Assembly (NCBI GenBank): GCA_965153455.1
Contig: OZ234497.1
Coordinates: 9,734,001 to 9,798,000 of the forward strand
DNA from: Sphagnum compactum
Lineage: Eukaryota; Bryophyta; Sphagnopsida; Sphagnales
Direction of reading: 5' to 3'
DNA: 64,000 nucleotides
In this document: piece after piece, positions 24,480 to 36,600 of the stretch
How positions within the stretch are numbered: the stretch's first letter is position 1
How the letters are laid out: every line of letters starts with the position of its first letter
Translations under genes and position numbers: made by a program
The notes under the pieces: model-generated
Told to the model about the DNA's origin: nothing
Database searches by the model: none
What the model saw: only the letters and a program-made list of their open reading frames with translations

Positions 24480-25130
24480 TCATCCAATATGTAGTAGGGC
24501 GTTCTTTGCAAGGGGTATTCGCCCACACCGAAAATGGTGGCGAACTCTTTTGGGAAGAGAAATTTCATGCAGCCAATGGGAAGGCCAGAGCATGCACTCA
24601 CGGTGCCTTGCTTTTTATCCTTTTAGGTTTGGGGAGGAAAGGATTTTTTTAATCATTTTTCCCTGGTTCCCAATGTGTTCCCTTTAAATTTGCAATCAAT
24701 TCTAGGAATGAGTTACCCAATAGAGGTTGCTAATAGGATTATAATATTTATATTTTTTCTCTATCAAGTTCTCCTACATGATACGTTTTGTGGTGAGCTT
24801 CACTCATCAAGTTCCCCAAGTTCCCATTGTGTTACCCAACATGTTCTCCATAGCACCTCACTTTTATCCCATATGCTTTGGCAAATGTTATCCTCCTTTC
24901 ACCTATATAGGTGGGCCAAAGGTGAGAGAATTCTATACTTCAAAATACAACCTTCTATGTTGGAGAGCCTCCATAGTTTCATTTATTTTCAATGATGGGT
25001 CAATCAAATTGGCTCATTGCAACCCAAAAAAAAGTTGAACTTGGAAGGCACATCATCTAATTAATAGGAGAGGTTAATAAATAAGTACCCCCAGTTTATA
25101 ATGGGGGTGTCACCCAAAAGGAGAGGACAA
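24480..25130 (+). repeat. LTR-like interspersed repeat, copy 1
   Basis: Ordered landmarks are shared with four other copies: AATTTCATGCA, CCAATGGGAAGG, GCATGCACTCA, a TTTTT run, GTTCCCAATGTGTTCCC-type words, TTTATCCCATATGCTTTG, then CACCTATATAGGTGGGCCAAAGG with a TATA-like box, then GGGTCAATCAAATTGGCTC. The layout (upstream C-rich direct words, TATA box, transcript-like tail) resembles a solo LTR or promoter-bearing non-autonomous element. No coding region is attached. Confidence 0.55.
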
Positions 25131-26170
25131 TGCCAAATCATCAACCATTGATGTAAACAAATCAACTTTTGTGAAATTTCAAAGAAGAATGTAATATCAG
25201 TCCCATATTGAACTAAACACTAGCTATGTCATCTTAACTATGGACCATGAAGAATACGCTCACTCCGACTTCTTTCTTGAGCCCATTGGTTGAATTATTG
25301 CACTTACAACTCTCTACTCATAACACTAAAACATGAAATCCTTTCCATTTCCCCCAATAAGTCTTGAGAAGTTTTACAAAGAAATAACAGTAACCCTAGT
25401 CACCCATTGCAAGTATGTCTCAACAATCCCAAGGTTGTTCAGGTCACACAATAATTCCCTTCAGAGCTCCCACCTAAATGGGTACTCCTTCTCATTTACA
25501 CCTCAACACTCTGTCCCAACAGTGCAGCATCTCTCTTACCCAACCCAAATGCCATAATACAACTGCTCTTGAAACATGGCCCTTATTTATTCATCATTTT
25601 CTTGGACTGGTCCCTATTCTATCTAACATATTATATCTACATAGAAGAGAAGACAATGGTGTAGCGGAAATTTAGTACCCTTTATTCTAGAAACTTCATG
25701 GAGTCTAGGGCATTCCTCCCTCACAAACCTCCATTTTGTAACTTAATTGTGCAGTGAAAACACAACAAAACCATCAACCAACTTGGAAATTCACAAAAGA
25801 AAACCAATGCAGAGAAAGCAAATGCTCTAACTCAAATCCAGGAATTTAGCTTCTCATCAATCGAAACTTCTTCATATACTACAACACTCAGCCCTCCGTC
25901 AACCACAAGTTCCAAACAGCACAAGATTCTTGTTTGATCAACGCTGAGCACTGTGACAACCATGACAAAAGAAAAATACAACTCATCACCCACAAGCAAC
26001 AAAACATCTCAAGAACAAAAAACACAACAAATGAAGAACATCGGCACCTTTCACGCCTCATGATGATCAACTGTCCCTTGTTTTGGCACTTTCCGTGAAT
26101 CCAAAACCTTATGGCTCTTCATCCACTAGGTTATTCCTTCATCCAAACTTCTACTTGGACCTTGTTCACG
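25131..26170. other. Intergenic, no gene recognised
   Basis: No protein similarity is seen on either strand. This is spacer between repeat copies. Confidence 0.5.
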
Positions 26171-26409
26171 CTAAAAAAAAAAAACTATACACATTTTTAT
26201 GTCAAAGGGGTATTGGCCCAGGCCAAAAATAGTGACAAATAGTTTTGGAAATTCAAATTTCATGCAATCAATGGGAAGGCTTAGCATGCACTCAAATTGC
26301 CTTGAATTTATTTTTCTTTTAAGTTTGGGGTTAAGGGGGTTGTGGAGGGATTTTTTCATTTAACCTTTGTTCCCAACATGTTCCCTTCAAGTTCCCAATG
26401 AGTTCCCAT
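26171..26409 (+). repeat. LTR-like interspersed repeat, copy 2 (5' part only)
   Basis: It carries the early landmarks AATTTCATGCAATCAATGGGAAGG, here shortened, then GCATGCACTCAAATTGCC and GTTCCCAACATGTTCCC. It then runs directly into copy 3 without the TATA-bearing portion. Confidence 0.55.
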
Positions 26410-26859
26410 CAAAAGAACCCCAATTTATAATGGGGGTATTAACCCAAGCCAAAAATGATGACAAATGGAAAAATAGAAATTTCAAGCATGCATTCACCAA
26501 TGTTCCAATTTTGATTCTTTCAAAAAAGGGGAAAGGATTTTTTGTTTTTTCCCCTTGTTCCTAATGTGTCCCATCATGTTCCCAATGGCTCCTAGGTTTT
26601 ATCCCATATGGTTTGCCCGAAGTCCAACTCCCATGTATATAAACTGAAAAGGTGACATCTAGGGGAGCACATTTCTTTCTATTTTGCAATTGGGGGTACA
26701 AAAAGGTGCTTCTATTGGGGGCATGCCCAATGTTCCAAAAAATTTGATAATGGGTTAATCAATATGGCTCTTTTAAAAACAAAAAAAGTTGTGAGCCCAC
26801 CCATGATCTTATTAATATGAATTACACTATTAATGCCCATAGGAGAGGTGAATATACTC
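26410..26859 (+). repeat. LTR-like interspersed repeat, copy 3
   Basis: It has the CCAAAAATG landmark, GCATGCATTCA, a TTTTT run, GTTCCTAATGTGTCCC words, TTATCCCATATGGTTTG, a TATATAAAC segment, and the tail with GGGTTAATCAATATGGCTC and AGGAGAGGTGAAT. These are the same order and spacing as copy 1. Confidence 0.55.
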
Positions 26860-27265
26860 CCAGCTCATGCCATTAGGCTAAGCCGAAAATGGCAAGAACA
26901 CAATTAGTCAAAAAATAATTCTTGCATTCAATGAAGTGAAGTAGCATGCCACCGAGTGGGATTGTGGGGATTTTTTTTCTTTTGGGGAGTGTGGGGGTGT
27001 TGGATTTTTTTGTTCCTATCAAGTTCCCAATGGGTTCTCAAAATGTTTTTCAAATTCCCATTATGTTCATAATAGTTCCTCACTTTATCTTATATCTTTT
27101 GCCCCAAGTTCTATTATTATAAAACCATATAAGTAGCCCAAAGGATGAGATTATTAATGACCTTTCCTATTCATTAAATGAGGTGTCTTTTACGTTTAAT
27201 TTGTTTTTGTTACAATGAGACAACTTGATTGGCACATCACTCCCAAAAAAAAAAAAACTATGGAG
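26860..27265 (+). repeat. LTR-like interspersed repeat, copy 4
   Basis: It has AAAATGGCAAGAACAC, TTCTTGCATTCAATGAAG, a TTTTTT run, AGTTCCCAATGGGTTCTC, CACTTTATCTTATATC, CATATAAGTAGCCCAAAGG and the tail ACAACTTGATTGGCACATCA. Copies 2-4 are nearly head to tail, as if nested or tandemly inserted. Confidence 0.55.
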
Positions 27266-28110
27266 GTTCACCAAAATAGAAGGTGCTACTTTGAAGTATA
27301 GAGTTCCTCCCCTATGGTCCACCTATATGACTTAAAACATGTTATTAATAAAAGGCTGAACTTTACTTCCTTTATTAAAGACATGTAAATCTATATTAAA
27401 AAACACATTGTAGATTAAGGAAATGTACTAAGGAGTAAAATAAAGGAAAAGGGAGAAATGATAGGACATCAAGTTGGCTCAAAGTTGTTATGAAAATTTA
27501 TGTACGTCCATAACCAACCGTTTGTGGAAGGTCGACCATATTTACATGTCAAAAACCAACGACTTGCAATAGGTCGGTTGTGGTGATGGGAGGTGTGTCT
27601 TGAAGGGGTGGAAGTTGGGAAGTAGCTAAGCCTACAGCTAGTGCCCGATTTAAGATGGAAGACGCTTGCATCCTTTATAATGTGATAAAAACTTTTTGAC
27701 GAAAATAAATGACCAAGGTAGAAAGATGAGAGCCTTCTGTCCCCTTCAAGCTCCAAATGCTTTAGTTGAAGAGAAAAGGGATTATGTCTGGCTTCTACTA
27801 CAAGGAGACTCAACTCCACAATCTGTACACCTTGATCAGTTTGATGAGATTATGAAAAAAGATTTGATTATATGTAGTGAACAGTGAAATCATGGACATG
27901 GATAACAATAATGTTGAACTTCTCAGAGTGCTTGAAATAACTTGTCAAACCTTGCTAAGGAACATGTTCATGCCATGTTATTGGGTCCTGCTTTACAGTC
28001 CCTATTAATGTTCCTGTTGTTATTACTAAAGGAAAATAGAGACTCAAACTGGGTTGCAGCAAATGATCCTTGAGACTAGAATCAAAGGAATTTGAGAAAT
28101 TTAATAGTAC
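27266..28110. other. Spacer downstream of the PDI pseudogene
   Basis: This stretch should contain the 3' exons of the PDI gene (C-terminal domain and stop) if the gene were complete. None was found on the minus strand, so the gene is cut near 28111 or separated from its tail by a rearrangement. Short frames here match nothing known. Confidence 0.45.
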
Positions 28111-29968
28111 CATTTCAGCATCACAGTCCACTTGACCAAGTTTCACTTTGCCCCTCAAGTTCTTTGCTGCAGTCTTCCACTCCAGTGCCAGCTTCTTACA
28201 ATGCCCACACCTGGTCCACCCCCCACACAAAGAAAGCCCCCTCAATTACCTTGAAAAGCTGACATCAAAACAGGCTAGAATGGTTGTACCTTATGTGGCT
28301 GTAAAATCAAAATCCAGCAAATAATCCCTCAAAGTTTTTGAACAGTTGGCAGAAGAGAATGAGTGAGTATACCAGGGAGCAAAGAATTCAACCAGCCAAA
28401 TGTCCTCACTTTGGATGACAAGCTGGTCAAAGTTGGCAGCACTGAGGTCCACAGATGCACTGGCACCTCCAGATTTCTTTGAGTCTCCGCCACTTCTCCC
28501 ACCGAGTCTATCTAAAGCCAGAGACTTTGACTGTTCTTTGGATCACAAAACACAGAGCCCCTCAGAAGGAGTAGGTAGAGAGCTGAAAGACAAAGCCAGA
28601 CTCAATAGAAAGCAAGAAATAGAGAGAATGAGAGACAGAGCATCAGAAGGTGCTAGGATTGTGCCGTTGTAATACCTGCTGAATAGCATACTCCACAATT
28701 GGTTTCGCCTCTCATGCCCCTTGATAGTCAATAGGTGATTTGCCAACACCAAAAAACTTGATTGTTGGAAAGCCCTTAATTCCATATTCCTATTACATTG
28801 AACACCACATCTTCAGGCAACAGCACGAAACCATTGATCAGACACACAGAGCCTACAACACTCCCACTGAAATGCCAAGTAACAAAATGTCAGAAATCTT
28901 CCATCTACCTGAATGTAATATCAATGTGATAACAGAGACAAGCTAACAAAAGCCATAAGCTAAACCAACAATGTTTGTCAGTTCCACCCAAAGCAAAACA
29001 AACATGGTAAGAATGAGTGTGGTATAATCTCACGAGTGTCACTGACAAGATTGACTTCATTATCTACACCCCAGTGTAGATAAGTGCATAATAACCTGCT
29101 CAAAACTAAGGGCAAACATCTATGAGTTTCTCTTCGCATTTTGAAAAAGCAACAGGAAGTCTAATTCAAAAAGCCAGCTAGCACCCAAAGAGCCGTCACT
29201 AATAAGAAAAAATCAATAGTATGTCATACAAGCTGCAACAAGCTTGTGAGGGTCAACGCATTTGAGCTTGCCCCTGCCTCTAATCCTAGGACAGCCATCA
29301 ACAGCATCAATCCTCATGTTGATCAATTTGGATGCTTTCAAACTTTGGAGACAATAGGAAAATTTGAAATTTGTGAAAGATCAACATGTCACCTGGGCCA
29401 AATCACAATGAGTGTCAGCATCCACTGCTGCCACTGTCACAATGCCTTTTAGGGCAGTTGCAACTTTCTCCCATTGAGGTGCCAAATTTTTACAGTGACC
29501 ACACCAGTTTGCAAAAAACTCCACCAACACCACTCCATCTGCTTGTAGAACCTGCCCAAGTCAACAACAATACCACTGTTGCCTGAACCACCTTGTCTGA
29601 ACTCAACAGGGCATTCTATCCAAGCGAAAACTAGGATTCATTAGGGTGCAATTGAAACAATGAGTTAATTATCCTCTAGTCAAATCATCTTGCAGAATTA
29701 TCAGTGAAGCAGATGCAAAGGGAGTCATGTTTCCGTCACAATGCCATGAATTTCAAGCACGCATCTATGCTAATTTCTGTGGTGGTTTACACCGAAACAA
29801 CATGTAGTAACTGAAGAGGCAGAAAGGCAATGTGTACCTTGGATTTGAAATTGGAGGAGCTGAGAATCACCACATCTGATGAAGGGCCATACAGAGCAGA
29901 TGCCAGCCTCACGCATTGACAATGGCTAGCAGCAGTACCAAAATTTGCAATGTGCCCATCGCCCTCAT
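28111..29968 (-). pseudogene. Protein disulfide isomerase (P5-like, PDIL2 type), five exons, 3'-truncated
   Basis: This gene family makes and rearranges disulfide bonds in the ER lumen. Exons, by canonical splice sites: 29838-29968 (signal peptide MRAMGTLQILVLLLAIVNA, then YGPSSD), 29393-29551 (first thioredoxin domain with intact WCGHC), 28676-28789 (GFPTIKFFGVGKSPIDYQGA), 28373-28530 (GG-S linker and start of the second thioredoxin domain), and 28111-28210 (second CGHC active site, split by a phase-2 intron as TG/G). It is broken three ways: a 1-nt frameshift between signal peptide and mature part in exon 1, TGA at 28712-28714 where Arg (CGA) fits, and loss of everything after VDCDAE. The C-terminal domain and ER-retention signal are missing. 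Confidence 0.85.
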
Positions 29969-30640
29969 AGCCAAGCATTCAATGCCCTCAGCTCTGAACA
30001 AAACTGAAACCACACTCCTGTAGCTCCCACACAAAACCCTAAAACAGAATTAGGGTTCTGAACCAGAATCTTGAATCTTCGCCAAAGACTGAAGGAGAAA
30101 AACAGTGATGTTTAGGGTTCAAGTATTCAGGAAATTTTCCAATCTTAAAGTCAAGCAATGAAATCAAACAGCTAAGAAAATGCTCTTGACGGAAGCAATT
30201 GCAGCCTAAAATCAAGACCATCAAAAGAACCCTCAACGAGAAGCACAAATCACATTTCACAACAACCAAACCAAGGTTCTTGCGTGAACCAAATCACGTG
30301 TGGTTGATAAAATCAACATGAACTCATCTGCAAAAAATAATCCAAAGAGACACTAGCAAAAATGCCGCACACGAAAACATACCCAACAAATTACAGCAAC
30401 AAAAATGCAGCAACCTCCACTCCTGTGATTGCGATCAACAAAGTTGTGAACAACTGCAACTGTGTGATTTCTCCAGCCACATTTCACCAAATCGCGTCGA
30501 TAAAGAATCAACAGAAGCAAATTGCATCAAAGAAGAAAGACTGCAAGAACCAGAGAAACTTCACAATATCCGTTGCAATCCTTTTGCAAATCTCCTTCCA
30601 AGGAAATTCTTGTCGTGTGCAGGCAAACACCCAACAGGAC
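29969..30640 (-). promoter_or_regulatory. Former 5' leader and promoter region of the PDI gene
   Basis: This is the DNA directly upstream of the PDI start codon and ends where the LINE fragment begins. It contains AGGGTTTTGTG and AACCCTAAT-type words common in plant 5' regions. No sure TATA box or leader intron could be assigned. The plus-strand frame through it has no recognisable product. Confidence 0.3.
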
Positions 30641-33617
30641 CGATCGAAGCGCTCTGAAGAGATCAGTTGAGCGCAACAGTCACCTCTCAGCGGCCAAATG
30701 GTTCAAGTATGGGGACACCTGCTCCAAAACTTTCTTTGATTTCCACCAAATCGGAAAGAAAAAGACACTCTTGAAGGAGTTAGAGGTTGATGGAAGGACA
30801 ATTTCCGACAGAAGGACCTCTCTCATTACATCACAAGATTTTATGCCAACCTCTATGAGTTAGAGGCGCATGCCCCATGCACCTCTAAGGCACAAGAGAG
30901 ATGTTGGGAGAGCGTCCCGACCCAAGTCGCGGAGGCCATGAACGCCAACATGACCCGACCCTTATCCCTGGCAGAAATCACGGAAGCCATCACCTTGCTC
31001 CCCAAAGGCAAGGCCCCAGGGCACGATGGAATCCCAACAGAATTCTTTCAAGAATATGTGAATGAGGTAGCCCCTTGCTACTACTAGCCTTCAAGGCCAT
31101 GCTAGCACGGGGATTGACCTCGGAATACATTAACAAGGGCATGATCACCCTGATTCCAAAGTCAGGGGACCACTCAAAACTGGGGAATTAGCACCCGATC
31201 ACACTTTTGGGAAGCATATACAAGATCCTTGCCAAAACTTTAGCTAGAAGGATCCAAGAATTCCTTCCTCTCGTGATCAGACCAAACCACACCGGTTTCG
31301 TAGAAGGAAGAAGCATTCTAGACAATAACTTCCTAGCTCAAGAAGCTCTGGTTTGGGCACCAGAGTACGGCCAGGACCTTGTCCTCCTACTCTTCGATTT
31401 TGAAAAAGCATTTGACAAGATTGAATGGGGCTTCCTCTTCCCAACCTTGTCCAAACTGGGTTTCTGCCCCACCTAGATTCAATGGATCTCATCCCTTTAC
31501 TGGCTCGCGTCTTCATGAGTCAAAGTAAACAGGAACTTGGAGAGGACTTCAGACTCGCCAGGTCAGTTAAACAAGGCTGTCCACTAGCTCCATACCTGTT
31601 CATTCTTGCTATGGATGTTCTGGGCCATATGTTGGACAACCCAAAGCACGAAATAAAAGGGATGCACCTCCCCAAAGGGGGATGCGTCCGGGACCAAACT
31701 TTCACGGACGACACCGCACTTTACCTTAAGGGCTCCCCGAGTAACTTGAGCAAAGCTCGGGCGATCCTCGAACTATTCTGTCTTGCCTCTAGGGTAAAAG
31801 TCAATTGGGGAAAATCCGCGGCCATATGGGCCAGCAAGGAAAAAAAAGAATGGGAATGGGGACAAGAAGTTGGGCTGAGATGGATCCCCGAGGGATAAGG
31901 GGTTCGATACTTAGGCATCCAAATAGGCTTCCGGCTACCCACTGAGGCCAATTTTGAAAAACTCATGCTCACCCTAAGAGGGAAGATGATTACCTGGGGC
32001 AAGTGCAACCTCTCTATTGCTGGCAGAATTCTGGTTACGAACCAAGTATTGTTTTCCTCAATGTGGTACTTGGCAGCCTGTTGGAACCCCAATCCGAGGA
32101 TGTGCAACCAGATCAGAGGAGTGGTACGAAACTTCATTTGGGGGGGAAAGGCTTCCAACACATGGGCCAAGGTCAAATGGGATTCTCTTACACTTCTCTT
32201 GTCTAGCGGCAGCCTAAGGATCATAGACCCCAAGGCACAATCCGAAGCACTTCTTGCCAAACTTCTGGTGAGAGGACTTGCCCCAGGAGGAGAACCCTGG
32301 AAAGAGATCATAAGGCAACGAGCAGATCAGGTCCATCTCCCGGTGCACGGCAAAGGGCCAAGCATCCCGAATATAAATTGGCTCTTTGTCGCCCCCAAGC
32401 TCAAAAAATTGAAATGCTCATTTTGGAATAGCATCCTTGGCTTTTGGCTCAACGTAAAAGTTGGTCTAGCAAAATCCAAACCCGCATCCCATGCGCAGGT
32501 TCTCAGATAGCCCATTTTCAGCAACCCTCTCATCCTCAACACGACTGGTCACCCTCTGGGAGTGAGTGGTCGCAGTGAAGGACGCGCCATTGCCAATTCT
32601 GGCTGCACCGAAATCAAAGATCTTTGGGACCAAGAGGGCAGGGCATGGAAAAGCCTCCAAGCCCTCCGGATGACCTACCACGCCACCAACAGGAACAACT
32701 GAGAAATCATCATAGCGAGTATCCCATGGAATCCTGCAACTTACACTAACCGCTTTCAGGTAGGGGACTGGATCAGCAAAAGAAACTCCGGAAACAACAC
32801 CACTCTAGAATGGGTATACGATGTAACTAGAGTCACCCCCAACACGGTGCAGGCCATTGAATTCCAGAGGGTTACCCCCATTGGTCTCATCAGAACTACG
32901 AACTCCCAGGTGATAACCCTCTCCCCTGAAGGTTATCACCCAATCAGGGTCCTCTACCAAGAAAGACACGGAGCCCCGTATAAAGTTGCCAAGGAACTCC
33001 CATCACTCACCAAGCTCCCCTTACTCTGGATTTTTGAATCCGGTTTCATTGATGGGCTTCCCTGGGACTCGGGAAAGTGGCACTGGCAAGCCTCCTCCCA
33101 AATGGGTGATTCTCCTTTTTTGCCTATTCTACAAAGCGGGGTTACCAAAACGCAAGGAAACCCACCCAGAGCGCAAACATCTGCTCCTTCATTCAAAGGT
33201 TAAACCTGCAGAACTCCATCGTCACACAAGTTATGACCAGAATCTGGCATAACACCCGACCCCGGAAGGTCGGCACTCTCATATGGCTCACTTTAAACTG
33301 GGGCCTCCCGGTTGGCACATGGCTACAATGCATGGGGATCCTCCCCATGTGCAAGGTTTGCACAAAGGAGGCCCCTGAATCCCCTCAACACTGTCTTCTC
33401 GAGTGTCCCTTCGCCAAACGAGCTTGGGAGGCCTTCTATCACATCTCGCAAAAATGGGGAACGCCCAACGACATCACTCTCTCCTGGCCATTTGTCATGC
33501 TGGGTGAAGTTGTCTTCGAGAGAGAAGATGACCCCCCCCGGGGTCCAAGGGTACCATGTAGGAGGCTTCTCCTACATCAGACAACTGCTTGACATCCTTC
33601 GCAGTTTTATCCTTTAG
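30641..33617 (+). mobile_element. LINE (non-LTR retrotransposon) ORF2 fragment, truncated at both ends
   Basis: The coding order is that of a plant LINE ORF2 after the endonuclease. A linker (AAKWFKYGDTCSKTFFDFH) precedes the RT, which has LPKGKAPGHDGIPTEFF, GSIYKILAKTLARR, GFVEGRSILDN, LLFDFEKAFDKIEWGF, RSVKQGCPLAPYLF and FTDDTALYL. GRILVTNQV and FIWGGKASN follow, then a zinc-binding RT-associated region (CKVCTKEAPESPQHCLLECPF). The catalytic F/Y-A-D-D is FTDD here. Frameshifts lie near 30842, 31070, 31490, 33190 and at a C-run near 33536. Stops are at 31189, 31474, 31896, 32508 and 32700. The endonuclease is absent and the 3' end lacks a poly-A tail, stopping mid-protein. Confidence 0.88.
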
Positions 33618-36600
33618 GGCGGGTTACCATTTTTTTATTAAAAAATTTGACCGGTTTCACAAATTTGATAACAATCGATTAGCCTTGGGTGGTTGTCACA
33701 AACTGGTTACGACATTATCTCACTGGATGTCACCATTTCTTTGGTCCCACTTGTGTGAAAAATCATGATCAGGGTATCAGAAAGGGTATCACTTGGGCTG
33801 ACGCCTGGAGGGGTTCATATTGAGATAGCTAGATGATATCCAAGTGATACCCGGATTCTTTTTGATACCCACCAAACACTGGTCTAAACCTCTAAATGGG
33901 ATAATCCAGTAACCACTTGAATTAATATATATATATAATTAAAACCCACATAATTAAGAAAGAAACTAATAAATCACACGATTGGCTAAATATTGTCAGA
34001 GAAGTCGAATGAGCCAATGGGAGTGTAATGTTAGTTGTCCTTGACATGGTGTGACAATTTTTTTTCCTGGCTAATTATTATTAAACATAAAAGGAGGTCA
34101 TGCTCCGAGTACGAGGGAAAAATGCCTCCAAATAGCCTGAAATAATATGTCCATGGCTATGTGATAGCCAAATCATTCCATCCATCATGATGGGAGTAGC
34201 ATAAGATTGTTCAATGGCTATGGACTATGTATTGTAGATTATATCTTAGCCTTCCGATTCTCGTGAGATGGTTACATCTTGACCTTCTATGTCACCAATA
34301 TAATAATTACCCTAGGATTTTAGATAGTAGCCAGCTAGCCTACATTTAGGGTTTTAAATTAAAGTCAACAGTCTTATTAGACATAACCTTTAGATTTAGA
34401 GCCAAAAACCCACCTTGCTTTTTGAGTTTTAGCCTACCTTATTACTAATACTAGCCTCGTACCTACTACTTACCTTACTAATGTTGTTAGTATTTATTTC
34501 CTACTATTAAAAAGAAAATGAACCTTAAATGGATAGTTTGTCAAGTTGTACCCTTATTTTTTAAAAATAAAATATTTATAAAATTTTCGGTAATTAGCAA
34601 ATGGATGAGAAGCTTAACCAAATTAGAATCATCATTTTCAAAGAGGAAAAAAATTGATTATGAATTTTCAAAAGTGGACACACGTCGACACCTAAAATTA
34701 ACATATAGGGGGCCTTATTTTGAAAGTTGGCATGCTTACTCATATTAGATTGTATACTAAGGACAAAGGATCCAAGGCCAAATAAGTGATTACTATGCTT
34801 GTCAGAATAAGCACCTACATGTTGCAATCAAGCACACAAACAAGTGACATTTCGTGTTTTGAAAATGGATTTGATTAAGATTTTTAATAACTAGCAATTG
34901 ATCAAAATTAGAACATGGAGTTTGCCGTAAATGGATACATGGAAAACCCAACTTTGATACAAGGGTAACTTAATGTTAATTGCCATTAATTAGTGTAATG
35001 TATAAAAACAAACCATTTAAGCCAAGAACAACTAATGACTTCTTGTATTGCACCTTTGTTCTCACGAGATTTGTTGTGGACAATGGCATAGGAAATTCTT
35101 TTGGCAATGGCAATGAGCAATTGGACCATGATGAAGAAGAAGGTCACAACTTAAAGCTCTAATGTTTTCTTTTGCTAAGTAGTCTTGATAGAGCTTTATG
35201 ATTGACAAAATTGGCATGGAATATGGCATGGGCTTGTACACCCATGAAGGTTCTACCGACTACAAACTAGACTTATTTATTTCTATAGTTTTACTTTTCT
35301 TCTTTCCATTGCCACCTTCATGTTATGGAAACCCACTGGAGGTGTAATGCCACAAAATGAAGCTAAATACATTATGATGGGGACTTGGGTTTGAATTGTT
35401 GCATGGAGCGCATCACCTTGAATTACAATGTTCTTTGTGAACAAACCATCATCAAACCTTCACTTTTCCTTTTTGTCCAAGAGTCATACATGTTCCATAA
35501 GTGTAAGTAATTTAATTATATTATGCGTAATTGTAAAACCTTTTATTCTCATTTATGCATTTGTAAATGCCTAACTTTGGCCATGTAAATGTAAATATAA
35601 ATGATTTGTACATATCCATTATGAAAATATGTGAAAATTCATGAAATTTTATGTAAAAAGAAATTTCTTTGTTTCAAGATTTAGAGTTGTCAATTCACCC
35701 TAGTATGGTTGGATCAAAATATATTAAATGCATGAATTTGAATGGGAATTTTTTTTAATCTCTTTGGGTTTGCCTTCCTGAACAAGTACAAAAAGAAAAG
35801 AATGCATGAAAAAAGTAAATAATAAATAAAATGCACAAGTAATGTGCAATAACCATGTAAATAAATAGCTTACCCGTTACACATACAAAATTGTTACTTC
35901 ACTAAAGGTAATTAGGAAAACAAGTTCCAACCACCACATCTAGCAATCCCACTAGCCCAAAAAAATTCTTTAGTCCCCCACATAACCTTGTTTTGCTCAA
36001 CATTGAATACCATCATTAATTTTTATCATTTCCATTGGTCCTTTGAAATTTTTACAAACCTACCAAACCTTATTACACATTTAATTTTTCATTCACTCAA
36101 AATAATTAAGAAAAAAAATCAAACCACTAAATTCAGCAATTTCAATGGCTACAACATTTTTTCTTCACACCTACAAACAAGCCTATTTAGCACCCTCTTT
36201 GTATTAATACAATAATATTGTAACCCTTTTCTATATATAAACACGGTTTAAAAAGTAGTTTGATGTAAAAAAAGATTGGGTAAAAAATTTTATTAACTTT
36301 CACCCAAACCATGGATCCAAAAAGGAAAGTTTTGATGATGTGCCTACAATTGGACATTGGCATCCAAAACAACTTGGGTCATGTAATATAGAATGCCTAA
36401 TTCTCAATTGTGAAAAATGTGCACTTGCGAATGATTTTCAAAAGAAGAAACTAAGTGAACCACAAAATGTTAGATGCATATAATAAGATTTATGGCATGT
36501 GAATGAAACATCTTATTAGTACTAATAAAATGGACTTGAATTCCAACAACTCATCACATGACTTTATGGACCCCAAGTGCAATCAAAGACCCAAGATCCA

